Shown here: piece by piece, positions 42,200 to 51,275 of the stretch | Numbering within the stretch: the first letter of the stretch is position 1 | Layout of the letters: the number at the start of each line of letters is the position of its first letter | NCBI GenBank assembly: GCA_964369385.1 | Contig: CAYJEY010000017.1 | Location: 1 to 51,529 of the forward strand | Length of the DNA: 51,529 nt | Origin: CALVGQ01 sp964369385 | Lineage (GTDB): Bacteria; Bacillota_I; Bacilli_A; Erysipelotrichales; Erysipelotrichaceae | Reading direction: 5' to 3' | Notes under the pieces: generated by a model | Seen by the model: the letters and a program-made list of their open reading frames with translations, nothing else | The model's database searches: none | What the model was told of the DNA's origin: nothing | Made by a program: the position numbers and the translations under genes

Positions 42200-43837
42200 A
42201 TGAAAGACATTAGTGAAAAAATTGTATATCAAATTTATCCTAGCTCATTTTATGATAGCAATCATGATGGCATAGGAGATATTAAAGGAATATGTCAAAA
42301 ACTTGATTACCTTGCTTATTTAGGCGTTGATTATTTATGGATTAACCCTTTCTTTAAGTCCCCTAAAAATGACAACGGATACGACGTAAGCGACTATACT
42401 GCTATTGATGCTTCTTTTGGTACAATGGAAGATGTCGAAGAATTAATCTTTGAAGCAAAAAAAAGAAACATTTTTCTGATGTTCGATATGGTGTTTAACC
42501 ATACATCTACAGAACATACCTGGTTCCAAGAAGCATTAAAAGGCAACCAAAAATACAAGGACTACTATATTTTTAAAGCTCCTGTTGACGGTGCTATGCC
42601 CACCAATTGGGAATCAAAGTTTGGTGGACCAGTTTGGGAATATGTTGAAAAAATGGATGAATATTATCTTCATTTGTTTGATAAAACTCAAGCAGATTTA
42701 AATTGGGAAAATCCAGAAGTCCGCAATGAATTAAAAAATGTAGTTCAATTTTGGATTGATAAGGGTGTAAAAGGTTTTAGGTTTGACGTTATCAACCTTA
42801 TCTCAAAAGAGGCATATGAAAATGATTATGAGGGTGTTGGAAAGAAATTTTACACTGATAGAAAAAAAGTTCATGATTACTTAAGAGAATTAAATTTATC
42901 TACTTTTGGAAACGAACCCGACTTTTTAACAGTTGGAGAGATGTCTTCAACAACTATTGAAAACTGTATTATGTATTCTAATCCCAACAACAACGAATTA
43001 GATATGACCTTTAACTTTCATCACCTAAAAGTTGATTATTTGAATGGAGAAAAATGGACTTTAAAAGACTTTGACTTCTTTGAGCTAAAAAAACTATTTA
43101 ATGATTGGCAATTAGGTATGCAAAAAGATAATGGATGGAATGCATTATTTTGGAACTGCCATGATCAGCCAAGAAGTATATCAAGATTTGGTTGTGATAA
43201 AACATATCACAAAGAATCTGCAAAGATGTTGGCTACTGTAATTCACTTCCTGCGTGGAACACCTTATATCTACCAAGGAGAAGAAATTGGAATGACCAAC
43301 AACTACTTTAAAAGCATTGAGCAATACAAAGATGTAGAATCTATCAATTATTTTAATATACTAAAAAATGAAGGATTAGATCATGATCGAATCATCAAAA
43401 CATTGCAGGCAAAATCTCGCGATAATGCTAGAAGTCCAATGCAATGGACAAAGGATGGTGGTTTTTCTAAATCAGAACCTTGGATTAAGATGAATCCGAA
43501 TTGTGCATCAATCAATATAGAAGCCGCGATAAGTGATGAAGACTCAATTTTGAATTACTACCGACAACTTATTCAACTTCGCAAGAACCATGCCATTATC
43601 TCAAAAGGAGCTTATGTCGAATATCAAATGCAACATCCCGAAGTCTATGCTTATAAGCGTATCCTAGGTGATGAAGAGCTTCTTGTGATTAATAACTTCT
43701 ATGGTGTTAACGCTACATTTCAAGTCGAAAATATTTATCAGTATGAGCTAATGCTAAGTAACTACTCACATCATACGTTCACTCCTGATTTACATTTAAG
43801 ACCATATGAATCGATTGTATTAAAGCGAAAAAACTAA
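42200..43837 (+). CDS. treC: Trehalose-6-phosphate hydrolase (GH13)
   Basis: The 545-residue cytoplasmic enzyme has the GH13_29-like blocks IVYQIYPSSFYDSNHDGIGDI, DMVFNHTSTEH, GFRFDVINL (nucleophile Asp196), LTVGEMSS (acid/base Glu247) and ALFWNCHDQPR (Asp322). It splits trehalose-6-P to glucose and glucose-6-P. It follows treP by 14 bases with GAAAGAGG, so both are one operon. A strong terminator follows. Assignment to TreC rather than another alpha-glucosidase rests mostly on the adjacent treP and treR. Confidence 0.92.
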   Translation: MKDISEKIVYQIYPSSFYDSNHDGIGDIKGICQKLDYLAYLGVDYLWINPFFKSPKNDNGYDVSDYTAIDASFGTMEDVEELIFEAKKRNIFLMFDMVFNHTSTEHTWFQEALKGNQKYKDYYIFKAPVDGAMPTNWESKFGGPVWEYVEKMDEYYLHLFDKTQADLNWENPEVRNELKNVVQFWIDKGVKGFRFDVINLISKEAYENDYEGVGKKFYTDRKKVHDYLRELNLSTFGNEPDFLTVGEMSSTTIENCIMYSNPNNNELDMTFNFHHLKVDYLNGEKWTLKDFDFFELKKLFNDWQLGMQKDNGWNALFWNCHDQPRSISRFGCDKTYHKESAKMLATVIHFLRGTPYIYQGEEIGMTNNYFKSIEQYKDVESINYFNILKNEGLDHDRIIKTLQAKSRDNARSPMQWTKDGGFSKSEPWIKMNPNCASINIEAAISDEDSILNYYRQLIQLRKNHAIISKGAYVEYQMQHPEVYAYKRILGDEELLVINNFYGVNATFQVENIYQYELMLSNYSHHTFTPDLHLRPYESIVLKRKN

Positions 43838-43840
43838 CAT

Positions 43841-43876
43841 GAGCACTTATTCTTAAAAGAGTAAGTGCTCTTTTAG
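43841..43876 (+). terminator. Terminator of the trehalose operon
   Basis: GAGCACTTATTC (43841-43852) pairs with GAGTAAGTGCTC (43859-43870, one G-T pair), followed by TTTT. Confidence 0.85.
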
Positions 43877-43954
43877 GAAATCCTTGATTTGATTATCGTT
43901 TTCATATCTTTTCACAGTGAATTATGTTACTATCAAAAAAATAAGAGGTGAACT

Positions 43955-44296
43955 ATGAAAATTAAAAAACAGTACACATGTGCACTACTTCTATCGATGG
44001 ATTTATTAGGTGGCAAATGGAAAATGAGAATTCTATGGCATATCTTAAATGGAGATAATCGTTTCTCGTTGTTACAAAAAGGTATTCCAGATATCTCACA
44101 TAAAATGTTAGTCACACAATTGAAAGAACTCGAACTTAGTAATATTTTAGTACGTCGTGTGATTAGTGATAAACCATTAAATGTTGTGTATTCACTATCT
44201 ACGGAATACAAGGCTCTGGTTCCACTTGTTCAAGGATTTTGTGATTTTTCAAAAGAGTACGCTTTGGAAAATCAAATCTCTTTGGGAGACTCATAG
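43955..44296 (+). CDS. HxlR-family transcriptional regulator
   Basis: The 113-residue winged-helix protein has CALLLSMDLLGGKWKMRILWHILNG (conserved Cys9 and GGKW), RFSLLQKGIPDISHKMLVTQLKELE, and a wing VVYSLSTEYKALVP. HxlR/YodB-type regulators sense quinones, aldehydes or disulfide stress through that N-terminal Cys. The next gene is a VOC-family protein, with a palindrome between them, so it probably controls that gene and itself. It follows AGAGGTG. Confidence 0.92.
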   Translation: MKIKKQYTCALLLSMDLLGGKWKMRILWHILNGDNRFSLLQKGIPDISHKMLVTQLKELELSNILVRRVISDKPLNVVYSLSTEYKALVPLVQGFCDFSKEYALENQISLGDS

Positions 44297-44364
44297 GTAC
44301 AAAAAAGTACGTAATTGTCCTCCTTATTCTATTCTTATATAATCAAAACATAAAGAATAAGGAG
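44297..44364 (+). promoter_or_regulatory. VOC-gene promoter with HxlR-type operators
   Basis: TTGTCC (44315-44320), a 17-base spacer and TATAAT (44338-44343) form the promoter. Upstream is GTAC-N6-GTAC (44297-44310), a palindrome. Exact 11-base inverted copies CTCCTTATTCT (44320-44330) and AGAATAAGGAG (44354-44364) flank the -10; the second includes the Shine-Dalgarno. Confidence 0.65.
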
Positions 44365-44373
44365 GCAAAGAAA

Positions 44374-44868
44374 ATGAATTATCCAAGAGCATTTTCTCAT
44401 ATTGGTTTGTCTGTACCAAACTTAGAACAGGCATTAGAATTTTATAGTGAAGTAATGGGATGGTATGTAGTAATGCAACCATCAGTTATCAAGGAAGAAA
44501 ATACTTCTGCTATCGGAATTATGTGTGAAGAGGTATTCGGAAAGGGGCATGGTGACTTTAAAATCGCACATATGGTCACTTCTAACTCGATTGGTATTGA
44601 GTTGTTTGAATTCAATGATAATGATCAGCAAAGACAGGATTTCCAATTTAAGAATACAGGACTTTTCCACTTTTCTGTTCAGGATCCAGAAATTGAACAA
44701 CTCATTGAAAAAATTGTCGCACATGGTGGAAAACAACGCATGCCGATCAAAGAATATTACCCTGGAGAAAAACCCTATAAAATGTGTTATGTAGAAGACC
44801 CATTTGGAATTGTATTTGAAATCTATACACATAGCTATGAAGTAACTTACTCTAAAGGAGCTTACTAA
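44374..44868 (+). CDS. VOC-family (glyoxalase/dioxygenase) protein
   Basis: The 164-residue product has a single glyoxalase/VOC domain: RAFSHIGLSVPNLEQALEFYSEVMGW, IGIELFEFND, GLFHFSVQDPEIEQLIEKIVAHGG and CYVEDPFGIVFEIYTHSYE. Metal ligands His (SHIGLS), Glu (ELFEF), His (LFHFSV) and Glu (FEIY) are present. Enzymes of this kind detoxify electrophiles or open ring substrates. An HxlR regulator gene precedes it and may respond to the toxic compound. It follows AAGGAGG. Confidence 0.88.
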   Translation: MNYPRAFSHIGLSVPNLEQALEFYSEVMGWYVVMQPSVIKEENTSAIGIMCEEVFGKGHGDFKIAHMVTSNSIGIELFEFNDNDQQRQDFQFKNTGLFHFSVQDPEIEQLIEKIVAHGGKQRMPIKEYYPGEKPYKMCYVEDPFGIVFEIYTHSYEVTYSKGAY

Positions 44869-44894
44869 AATACTATAGGAGTAATATAAACTCC

Positions 44895-44946
44895 AAAAAG
44901 AGAGTAGTTTCTCTCCCTCGCAGAGGTGAGACGCTACTCTCTTTTT
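44895..44946 (+). terminator. Long two-part terminator hairpin
   Basis: AAAAAGAGAGTAG (44895-44907) and CTACTCTCTTTTT (44934-44946) form a 13-bp outer stem with an inner TCTC/GAGA-type stem. It follows the VOC gene. Confidence 0.8.
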
Positions 44947-45218
44947 ATCTTTTACATGAATACGATGTAAATTGTTCTTGGTGTTACTTCGTGCGAAAAC
45001 AGTCCTTTAATTTCTAGTAACAATAAACAAGCTATTCCACAAAAAAATATGTTAATGCTATGCGTTGAGTTAAAAATATTGTGCATTTATCTCTCTACCC
45101 ATTACAGAAATAGAAAGAGTTGTCCCAACTGATAAAGGCAAGATCATAATCAGGTATTGTCTTTTTTTCGAATTTCTTTATAAACTGTGTCAAAAAAATA
45201 AACTATAGCAAAATTATC
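44947..45218. other. Intergenic stretch without a clear gene
   Basis: No open frame of useful length with a ribosome-binding site is seen. The first half has no feature I can name. Short frame pieces around 45105-45200 are interrupted and resemble no family with confidence. The marR2 promoter and palindrome begin at 45219. Confidence 0.5.
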
Positions 45219-45266
45219 TTGAGCCAATTAGTAAACTAGTTTATAATAAACTAGTTTACTAATTGG
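45219..45266 (+). promoter_or_regulatory. marR2 promoter within a perfect 43-bp palindrome
   Basis: Arms at 45224-45244 and 45246-45266 are exact reverse complements (21 bp each, one-base centre). The promoter is TTGAGC (45219-45224), a 17-base spacer and TATAAT (45242-45247), so the -10 lies at the dyad centre. The repeated half-site contains TTAGTAAACTAG. It is the likely binding site for the MarR protein encoded next. Confidence 0.85.
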
Positions 45267-45282
45267 TTGAAAGGACTATAAA

Positions 45283-45765
45283 ATGAATAATCGAAAATAT
45301 AAACATGATATTATGACGAAAGAAAGAATTATAAAGCATAAAATTAGAAAGTTCAATCTATTCTTTGACAAGGCATTGCATGATGAACTTCGTGATACTG
45401 AGTTTTATGGAGGGGAAGCTCGACTATTAATGTTACTCTCTTCAAAAGATAACATTTCACAAAGCGAGCTGGCAAAAAAAATGGAAACGAGTGCAGCATC
45501 AGTTGGCGTAAGTCTTAAAAAAATTGAAATGAAAGGCTTTATTACTCGAAAACATAATGAAAGTGATTCAAGAGCAAATAAAATAAGCCTTACAAGCAAG
45601 GGAGAGAGTGCAGTGGAAAATCTTCATAAACTATTTCAGGGACTAGATAAGAAACTCTTTGATGGATTTAGCGAAAGTGAATTAGATACACTCGACGAAT
45701 TGATGAATAAACTACATGATAATTTAGATAAACAGCTAGGAGAAAAAAATGAAAAGATATCTTAA
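45283..45765 (+). CDS. MarR-family regulator of an ABC exporter operon
   Basis: The 160-residue winged-helix protein has the MarR fold: an N-terminal helical part, ISQSELAKKMETSAASVGVSLKKIEMKGFITRK (recognition helices), and a wing with DSRANKISLTSKGES, then C-terminal dimer helices. It is separated from its promoter-operator palindrome by only 16 bases. Its 3' end overlaps the first ABC gene by 17 bases, giving one operon. It is a paralog of the regulator at 422. Confidence 0.92.
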   Translation: MNNRKYKHDIMTKERIIKHKIRKFNLFFDKALHDELRDTEFYGGEARLLMLLSSKDNISQSELAKKMETSAASVGVSLKKIEMKGFITRKHNESDSRANKISLTSKGESAVENLHKLFQGLDKKLFDGFSESELDTLDELMNKLHDNLDKQLGEKNEKIS

Positions 45766-47479
45766 ATACATAAAACCCCATATGATTTTTTTTATCCTAT
45801 CCCCTTTACTCATGATAGTTGAGGTTTATGCAGAGGTAAATATCCCTGTATTAGCAGGTAAAATCATTGATGGATTTGTAGAAGGTGCTGACATGTCTAT
45901 CATAATCAGTTATGGTACTCAGATGCTTGGATACGTTATCTTTGGTCTTTTTGCAGGTATCTCCTGTGCATATTGTGCCACAAGAGCTTCTGTGTATTTT
46001 GGTTGTGATCTAAGAAATGCATTGTTTAAAAAAATTCAAAGTTTTTCTTTTGCAAATATTGATAAACTCAGCACTGCTTCCATCGTTACACGATCAACAA
46101 ATGATATTGTTCAAATTCAAAATCTTGTAGAAACTGCACTTAGAATGTTTGTAAGAGCACCTGCTCTGTTAGTTGGAACTTTAATCATGGTCTTTTCTAT
46201 CAACTCTTCACTGGCACAAATCTACTTATATGTTATTCCCTTTTTGATCATCGCTATCACAGTAATTGTCTTATTAAGCTATAAAAAATTTGCTATACTG
46301 CAGAAAAAAATCGACAAAATGAATTCAGTCATCAGGGAAAACCTAACAAATATACGAGTAATAAAATCACTTGTAAGGGAAGACGTCGAAACAAGAAAAT
46401 TTGTAACCGCAAATTCTGAGTTAAAAGAAATTGGACTAAGTGCCACACGAATCACTATGCTTCAAATGCCCATTATGACATTGGCAATCAATGTTGTTAC
46501 AATTTCAATCCTTTACTTTGGTGGTATAGGAGTCATGGATGGGTCTGTTCAAATCGGAAATATATCAGTCTTCGTGACATACACAACACAAATCTTATCT
46601 TCATTAATGATGCTTGCGATGGTATTGATTTCTGCTTCTCGTGCTATTGCATGTGTAAAACGTGTTAATGAAGTTTTTGATACAACTCTTGATATTCCTG
46701 ATAATATGACATCTTCACTTGCGGTTTTAAATGGTGATATCGAATTCAAAAATGTAAGCTTTAAATATTACAAAGAAAATAGTGAAAATGTTCTTTCAAA
46801 TATTAATTTCAAAATTAATTCTGGGGAAACCGTTGGGATAATTGGTTCAACTGGGTGTGGAAAATCAACTCTAGTTTCATTGATTTCTCGCCTTTATGAT
46901 ACTACCGAAGGTGAGATATTTGTTGCTGGGAAATCAGTCAAAGAATATTCATTACACAATCTACGTGAAGGTGTAGGTATGGTTTTACAAAATAATGTAT
47001 TGTTTTCTGGAACTATAAAAGAAAATTTGCTTTTTGGAAATAAAAACGCTACTGATAAACAAGTCATTGCAGTGGCAATTGCAGCTGCTGCAAATGATTT
47101 TATTGAGAGTTTTCCGAAAAAGTATGAAACTATTTTAGGTCAAGGTGGTGTAAATCTTTCCGGTGGACAAAAACAAAGACTTTGCATTGCAAGAGCACTA
47201 CTTAAGAATTCAAGAATATTAATTTTTGATGATTCTACAAGTGCTGTTGATACTGCAACTGAAGCAAAAATTCAAAACTATCTTATGAATGACCTCGATA
47301 AAACAACTAAAATTATTATTGCGCAAAGAATAACTTCAGTTGTGAACGCTGATAAAATTATCGTCATGAATGATGGAAAAGTTGATGCAGTTGGTACACA
47401 CAGTGAACTTTTAATTCAGTGTGAAACATATAAAGAAATATATGACTCACAACGAGATAAAGAATCAAATGTTAAGTAA
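45749..47479 (+). CDS. ABC exporter subunit 1 (degenerate-site half)
   Basis: The 576-residue product has six membrane helices in an ABC exporter domain (about 1-310) and a C-terminal ATPase: GSTGCGKST (Walker A), VLQNNVLFSGT (Q-loop), NLSGGQKQR (signature) and LIFDDSTSAVD (Walker B), where Asp replaces the catalytic Glu. This fits the non-catalytic site half of a heterodimeric exporter (as in BmrC-type or TM287-type pairs). Start codon follows TAGGAG and overlaps the MarR gene. Partner: the next gene. The substrate is probably toxic small molecules, given the MarR control. Confidence 0.93.
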   Translation: MKRYLKYIKPHMIFFILSPLLMIVEVYAEVNIPVLAGKIIDGFVEGADMSIIISYGTQMLGYVIFGLFAGISCAYCATRASVYFGCDLRNALFKKIQSFSFANIDKLSTASIVTRSTNDIVQIQNLVETALRMFVRAPALLVGTLIMVFSINSSLAQIYLYVIPFLIIAITVIVLLSYKKFAILQKKIDKMNSVIRENLTNIRVIKSLVREDVETRKFVTANSELKEIGLSATRITMLQMPIMTLAINVVTISILYFGGIGVMDGSVQIGNISVFVTYTTQILSSLMMLAMVLISASRAIACVKRVNEVFDTTLDIPDNMTSSLAVLNGDIEFKNVSFKYYKENSENVLSNINFKINSGETVGIIGSTGCGKSTLVSLISRLYDTTEGEIFVAGKSVKEYSLHNLREGVGMVLQNNVLFSGTIKENLLFGNKNATDKQVIAVAIAAAANDFIESFPKKYETILGQGGVNLSGGQKQRLCIARALLKNSRILIFDDSTSAVDTATEAKIQNYLMNDLDKTTKIIIAQRITSVVNADKIIVMNDGKVDAVGTHSELLIQCETYKEIYDSQRDKESNVK

Positions 47480-47495
47480 TGAAGGAGAGACGATA

Positions 47496-49385
47496 ATGAA
47501 TGAAAATAAAAGATTTTCTCATGGTAATCCCCCCCCAGAGAAAGCACAGCATAAGAAAGAAAATACTGCAAACAACTCTTCATTACCTAATAATTTTGGA
47601 ATGAAGGGTCCAGGTCCTGGAAAAATGCTTGAATTACCAAGTGCAAAGCCTAAAGACACCACAAAGACTGTAAAGAGACTTTTGGGATACTTAAGAAAAG
47701 ATAGAATGACTTTAGCCTTTGCGTTTATATGCGTTTTAACGAACACAATTCTTAATCTAGTATCTTCTTATATGCTAAGGCCTCTCATAAATGACTTAAG
47801 TGTTGGAAAGGGGATTCATGTTTTAGTACAAAATGTCATCATAATGGCAATCGCCTACGGCATTGCCATTGTCGCAAACTTTTTACAATTTAGAATTATG
47901 ATTGGAATTTCGCAAAGAGCATTAGAAGGATTGCGTAATGATTTATTTGAAAAGATGCAAAAATTACCACTTCGTTACTTTGATACAAATAGTAATGGGG
48001 ATACAATGAGTCGATTTTCAAACGATGTTGATTCAGTTGGAGAAATGATGTCAAACAATGCAATTACACTGTTTTCTTCAATCATTACTCTGATTGGAAC
48101 ATTTCTTGTCATGGTCATTACAAACATCTATCTCACTATTGTGACCTTGACAATTATCCCATTATTCTATTTTGTAGGGAAATTCATCACTACAAAAAGC
48201 CGGAAATATTTTAAAGCTAGACAAGAAACACTAGGACAATTAAATGGTTTTATTGAAGAGACTATTGCAGGACAAAAAGTAATTAAAGTATTCAATCATG
48301 AAGAAGAAGCATTAAAGGATTTTGAAATACATAATAATCAATATCGAGAGAAAGTAGTAAAAGCTCAGTTCCTTGGAGGTATGATGGGTCCCGTAATGGG
48401 TGGAATGGGTCATTTAAGCTATGTAATTACAGCATTTGTAGGTGGTTTCTTCTGCTTTCTAGGGCTTGCGGATATTGGAGCTTATGCCGTATTTTTGAAC
48501 TACTCACGAACATTTAGTGGGCCAATCAATCAAATTTCTATGCAAATGAACGTACTTTATTCAGCGATCGCTGGCGCAGAGAGAGTATTTGACTTAATGG
48601 ATGAAACTCCTGAACCTCAAGACAGCGAAAGTGCTCTTACTCCAAATAAACTGGAAGGTTTCGTAAAACTAGATAATGTCTCTTTTGGGTATAAGAAAGA
48701 TAATTTAGTTCTAAAGAAAATTTCCCTTTACGCAAAGCCTGGACAAAAAATTGCATTTGTAGGGTCAACTGGTGCAGGGAAAACTACAATTACCAATTTA
48801 TTAAATAGATTTTATGATATCGAAAGCGGAGTAATCACAATTGATGGTATCGATATTAAAAATTTTTCAAAATCTTATCTTAGAAAAAATGTTGCTGTTG
48901 TTTTACAAGATACGCACTTGTTTGAAGGCACTGTCATGGAAAACATTAGGTATGGCAGGCTTGACGCTACAGATGAGGATGTTATAACTTCAGCTAAAGC
49001 AGCAAATGCACATTCATTTATCAAAAAACTTGAATTTGGCTATGATACATTCATTGAAAGTGATGGAGCAAATTTAAGCCAAGGACAAAGACAATTATTA
49101 AATATTGCAAGAGCAGCAATTTCTAAAGCTCCAATTTTAGTTCTGGATGAAGCTACAAGTTCTGTGGACACAAGAACAGAAAAACACATTCAACAAGCAC
49201 TAGATCGACTTATGGCTACACGAACTACTTTTGTAATTGCACATCGATTATCCACTGTTCGCAATTCAAACGCTATTATCGTACTAGAGAATGGCGAAAT
49301 AATTGAAAGAGGAGATCATGAAGAATTACTTAGCAATAAAGGAAGATATTATGAACTGTATGAAGGAATTGCAATGCTAACTTAA
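47496..49385 (+). CDS. ABC exporter subunit 2 (catalytic half)
   Basis: The 629-residue product has a cytoplasmic Pro/Gly-rich N-terminal extension (HGNPPPEK ... GPGPGKML), six membrane helices and an ATPase with GSTGAGKTT, VLQDTHLFEGT, NLSQGQRQL and LVLDEATSSVD, a complete Walker B Glu. It pairs with subunit 1 to form a heterodimeric exporter with one consensus ATP site. The start at 47496 follows GAAGGAGAG; an earlier in-frame ATG at 47421 lies inside the previous gene. A strong terminator follows. Confidence 0.93.
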   Translation: MNENKRFSHGNPPPEKAQHKKENTANNSSLPNNFGMKGPGPGKMLELPSAKPKDTTKTVKRLLGYLRKDRMTLAFAFICVLTNTILNLVSSYMLRPLINDLSVGKGIHVLVQNVIIMAIAYGIAIVANFLQFRIMIGISQRALEGLRNDLFEKMQKLPLRYFDTNSNGDTMSRFSNDVDSVGEMMSNNAITLFSSIITLIGTFLVMVITNIYLTIVTLTIIPLFYFVGKFITTKSRKYFKARQETLGQLNGFIEETIAGQKVIKVFNHEEEALKDFEIHNNQYREKVVKAQFLGGMMGPVMGGMGHLSYVITAFVGGFFCFLGLADIGAYAVFLNYSRTFSGPINQISMQMNVLYSAIAGAERVFDLMDETPEPQDSESALTPNKLEGFVKLDNVSFGYKKDNLVLKKISLYAKPGQKIAFVGSTGAGKTTITNLLNRFYDIESGVITIDGIDIKNFSKSYLRKNVAVVLQDTHLFEGTVMENIRYGRLDATDEDVITSAKAANAHSFIKKLEFGYDTFIESDGANLSQGQRQLLNIARAAISKAPILVLDEATSSVDTRTEKHIQQALDRLMATRTTFVIAHRLSTVRNSNAIIVLENGEIIERGDHEELLSNKGRYYELYEGIAMLT

Positions 49386-49407
49386 TCATTTCTACGCAGT
49401 ATACTTA

Positions 49408-49451
49408 TAAAAAGAGCGCTACTCAAAATTTAAAGAGTAGTGCTCTTTTTG
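49408..49451 (+). terminator. Terminator of the MarR-ABC-ABC operon
   Basis: AAAAAGAGCGCTACTC and GAGTAGTGCTCTTTTT form a long stem (one G-T pair) around a ten-base loop, followed by T residues. Confidence 0.85.
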
Positions 49452-49680
49452 AAAAACTAACATAACTTAATTGACATTATATTTTACATACATGAAACAA
49501 GTATGAAATATCATGAATAAACCATATGTAATTCTATCCTCAATTTTTGCAATTTAGCAGCTTAAAGTTATCCTTCCTAAACTTTTTCAATCTCTCATAT
49601 TTATTAGATGTTGAAAATGAAGATTTTTTATTTTACTTACGAGTTTGATTTAACACACTCATCTATAATGTCTTAACAAT

Positions 49681-50277
49681 TTAGCTTGTACTCTTCATAG
49701 TAGATAAGTGTTTCTTAACAATTCTTGAACCAAGATAACACCCCATAAGAGCTGCAATCACTACACCCGCAAAGACGATTACAAAGCTACCTGATACTAA
49801 CATATTTGCTGCTTCTATTTGATTTAGCTGTTCGGTTGCTGCCAATTGTTCTTCGCTCATTCCTTCTAAGAGACTATCCATCGCCATCATGTATGGATAA
49901 AAAGTACTCGCAAAACTTGCTGATATTTGTATAATTACATAGCTTATTGATAACCCTTTAAAGCTTCTATATCCAGTTTTATACAAAATCAACTCTGAAA
50001 TAAATCCCATGACTATATATGAGAGAATGTAGGGCGGATACATCCCAAGTACTCCCATTATTGTACAATAAATAAGAATCGCACCTTTTTTCTTAACTTT
50101 TGTTGCTAGTATAAAAAAAACTATGCTATTAAATAGAGATACATAAATGGGCATCATTAACACAGTTATTGGTAACATATACATAAATGAAGTTAACATA
50201 AATATAACCAAGTTAATTAAAGTAAGTAATACGATTGTAATAATATCTTTTGTTTTGAGTTTGTTGTTTGTATTCAT
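49681..50277 (-). CDS. MptD-family ECF transporter substrate-binding (S) component
   Basis: The 198-residue product has about five or six membrane helices with the pattern of the Trep_Strep/MptD group: KTKDIITIVLLTLINLVIFMLTSFMYMLPI, KKKGAILIYCTIMGVLGM, YPPYILSYIVMGFISELILYKTGY, and a C-terminal MGCYLGSRIVKKHL. Such S components bind a vitamin-like or other small ligand and pair with an ECF ATPase module, which is not in this window. The Shine-Dalgarno is weak (GATGGTG) and starts at 50277 and 50283 are close. IS3 remnant lies directly upstream, so the promoter may be altered. Confidence 0.8.
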   Translation of the reverse strand: MNTNNKLKTKDIITIVLLTLINLVIFMLTSFMYMLPITVLMMPIYVSLFNSIVFFILATKVKKKGAILIYCTIMGVLGMYPPYILSYIVMGFISELILYKTGYRSFKGLSISYVIIQISASFASTFYPYMMAMDSLLEGMSEEQLAATEQLNQIEAANMLVSGSFVIVFAGVVIAALMGCYLGSRIVKKHLSTMKSTS

Positions 50278-50297
50278 CACCATCTGGATAGGTTATA

Positions 50298-50600
50298 ATA
50301 AACAAGACAAGAAGAAAAAGAAGAGTGTTCAGTGAAGAATTCAAATCATAAATTGTATCATTATATAATGCTGGTAAACCTGCTAACGAAATCATACAGG
50401 AATATGATTTAACCGAATCGGCATTTTATAAATGGGCGCATCAGTCACAAAGTTCAGGGTCATTTAAAGAAAAAGATAATCTAAGCGAAACAGAAAAAGA
50501 GTTACAAGTTCTTCGTAAGAGAAATAAACAACTAGAAATGGAAAATGATATTTTAAAGCAAGCAGCACTAACTGAAGATATTAAATCATATCAGCTAGTG
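50298..50600 (+). pseudogene. IS3-family transposase OrfA remnant
   Basis: In one frame the sequence reads RKRRVFSEEFKS-stop, then IVSLYNAGKPANEIIQEYD, LTESAFYKWAHQ, ELQVLRKRNKQLEMENDIL and KQAAL. This is the helix-turn-helix plus leucine-zipper OrfA of IS3-group elements. One in-frame TAA at 50349-50351 (CAA to TAA is the simplest change) and the likely loss of ATG at the start break it. After KQAAL similarity ends and no OrfB follows. It is dead. Confidence 0.8.
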
Positions 50601-50723
50601 CTTTTTCTACTGCTTTATTATTTGACGCTTACCTTTTACTTTATAAAATTTATATCCAAAAGCTTATAAAATGGATTAAAATAAGAATGAATAGAATGTA
50701 ATAAAAATTATGAAAGGGAACAC

Positions 50724-51185
50724 ATGGCAAATTATAAAGATAAAATAAATATAGCAAAAGAAAAAGGGATCATAATTCATGGTAATATTTTAGAAAAAAA
50801 TATTGTAGGAGTATATAAATTTTTTAGAACTAAAGAAAATGAGGAGGCGTATTGTTTTTATATTGGTAAATCAACAAATATAGTGGATAGACTGCTAGGA
50901 TCTAGAGATGGTCATATTTATATGTATTTGAATAATAATTTTTCAAAGGTTGTTCCTAAAAAAATCGACGAATATCTCACGAAAGGATATAAGATAGAAA
51001 TTGAAATCATTGAAATTGATTATCATGATGAGAAATTTACTAATTCCGCTCATCGCCTTGCATTAGCAGAATTAAATGAGATTGTTAAATATCAGAATAA
51101 AGGAGAGTGTGAATTTCAACTTCCTGAAAATGTGGGAATAAATGAAGAGAAATTTTGGAATAATAAGTATAATATCTTAAAATAA
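50724..51185 (+). CDS. GIY-YIG-like nuclease-domain protein
   Basis: The 153-residue product carries the two GIY-YIG strands (IVGVYKFF at about 27-34 and FYIGKSTNIVDRLLGS at 45-60), with Arg57 in the usual helix and a candidate catalytic Glu116 (LALAELNEIVKYQNKG). The family covers DNA repair, restriction and homing endonucleases. It is AT-rich, has GAAAGGGAACAC before ATG, and lies between two IS remnants. It may be a restriction or mobile accessory gene. I see no methyltransferase in the window. Confidence 0.65.
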   Translation: MANYKDKINIAKEKGIIIHGNILEKNIVGVYKFFRTKENEEAYCFYIGKSTNIVDRLLGSRDGHIYMYLNNNFSKVVPKKIDEYLTKGYKIEIEIIEIDYHDEKFTNSAHRLALAELNEIVKYQNKGECEFQLPENVGINEEKFWNNKYNILK

Positions 51186-51250
51186 AATTATAGACTTCTC
51201 ATTTTAAAGCGAAATTACGAATATAATACAAGTAACAAATTGAATTATTT

Positions 51251-51274
51251 ACCGATAAATCATCGGTCTTTTTT
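51251..51274 (+). terminator. Terminator of the GIY-YIG gene
   Basis: ACCGAT (51251-51256) and ATCGGT (51262-51267) pair around AAATC and are followed by CTTTTTT. Confidence 0.7.
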
Positions 51275-51275
51275 G

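Noticed and set aside
44320..44364. RNA hairpin hiding the VOC-gene Shine-Dalgarno
   Set aside because: The first arm lies upstream of the -10, so it would not be in the transcript from the visible promoter.
45100..45200. Short frame reading ITEIERVVPTDKGK, possibly a regulator remnant
   Set aside because: Too short and broken; no start or ribosome-binding site, and similarity is only suggestive.
45224..45266. 43-bp palindrome as a transcription terminator
   Set aside because: No T-run follows it, and it contains a promoter -10 with a proper -35, so it is an operator.
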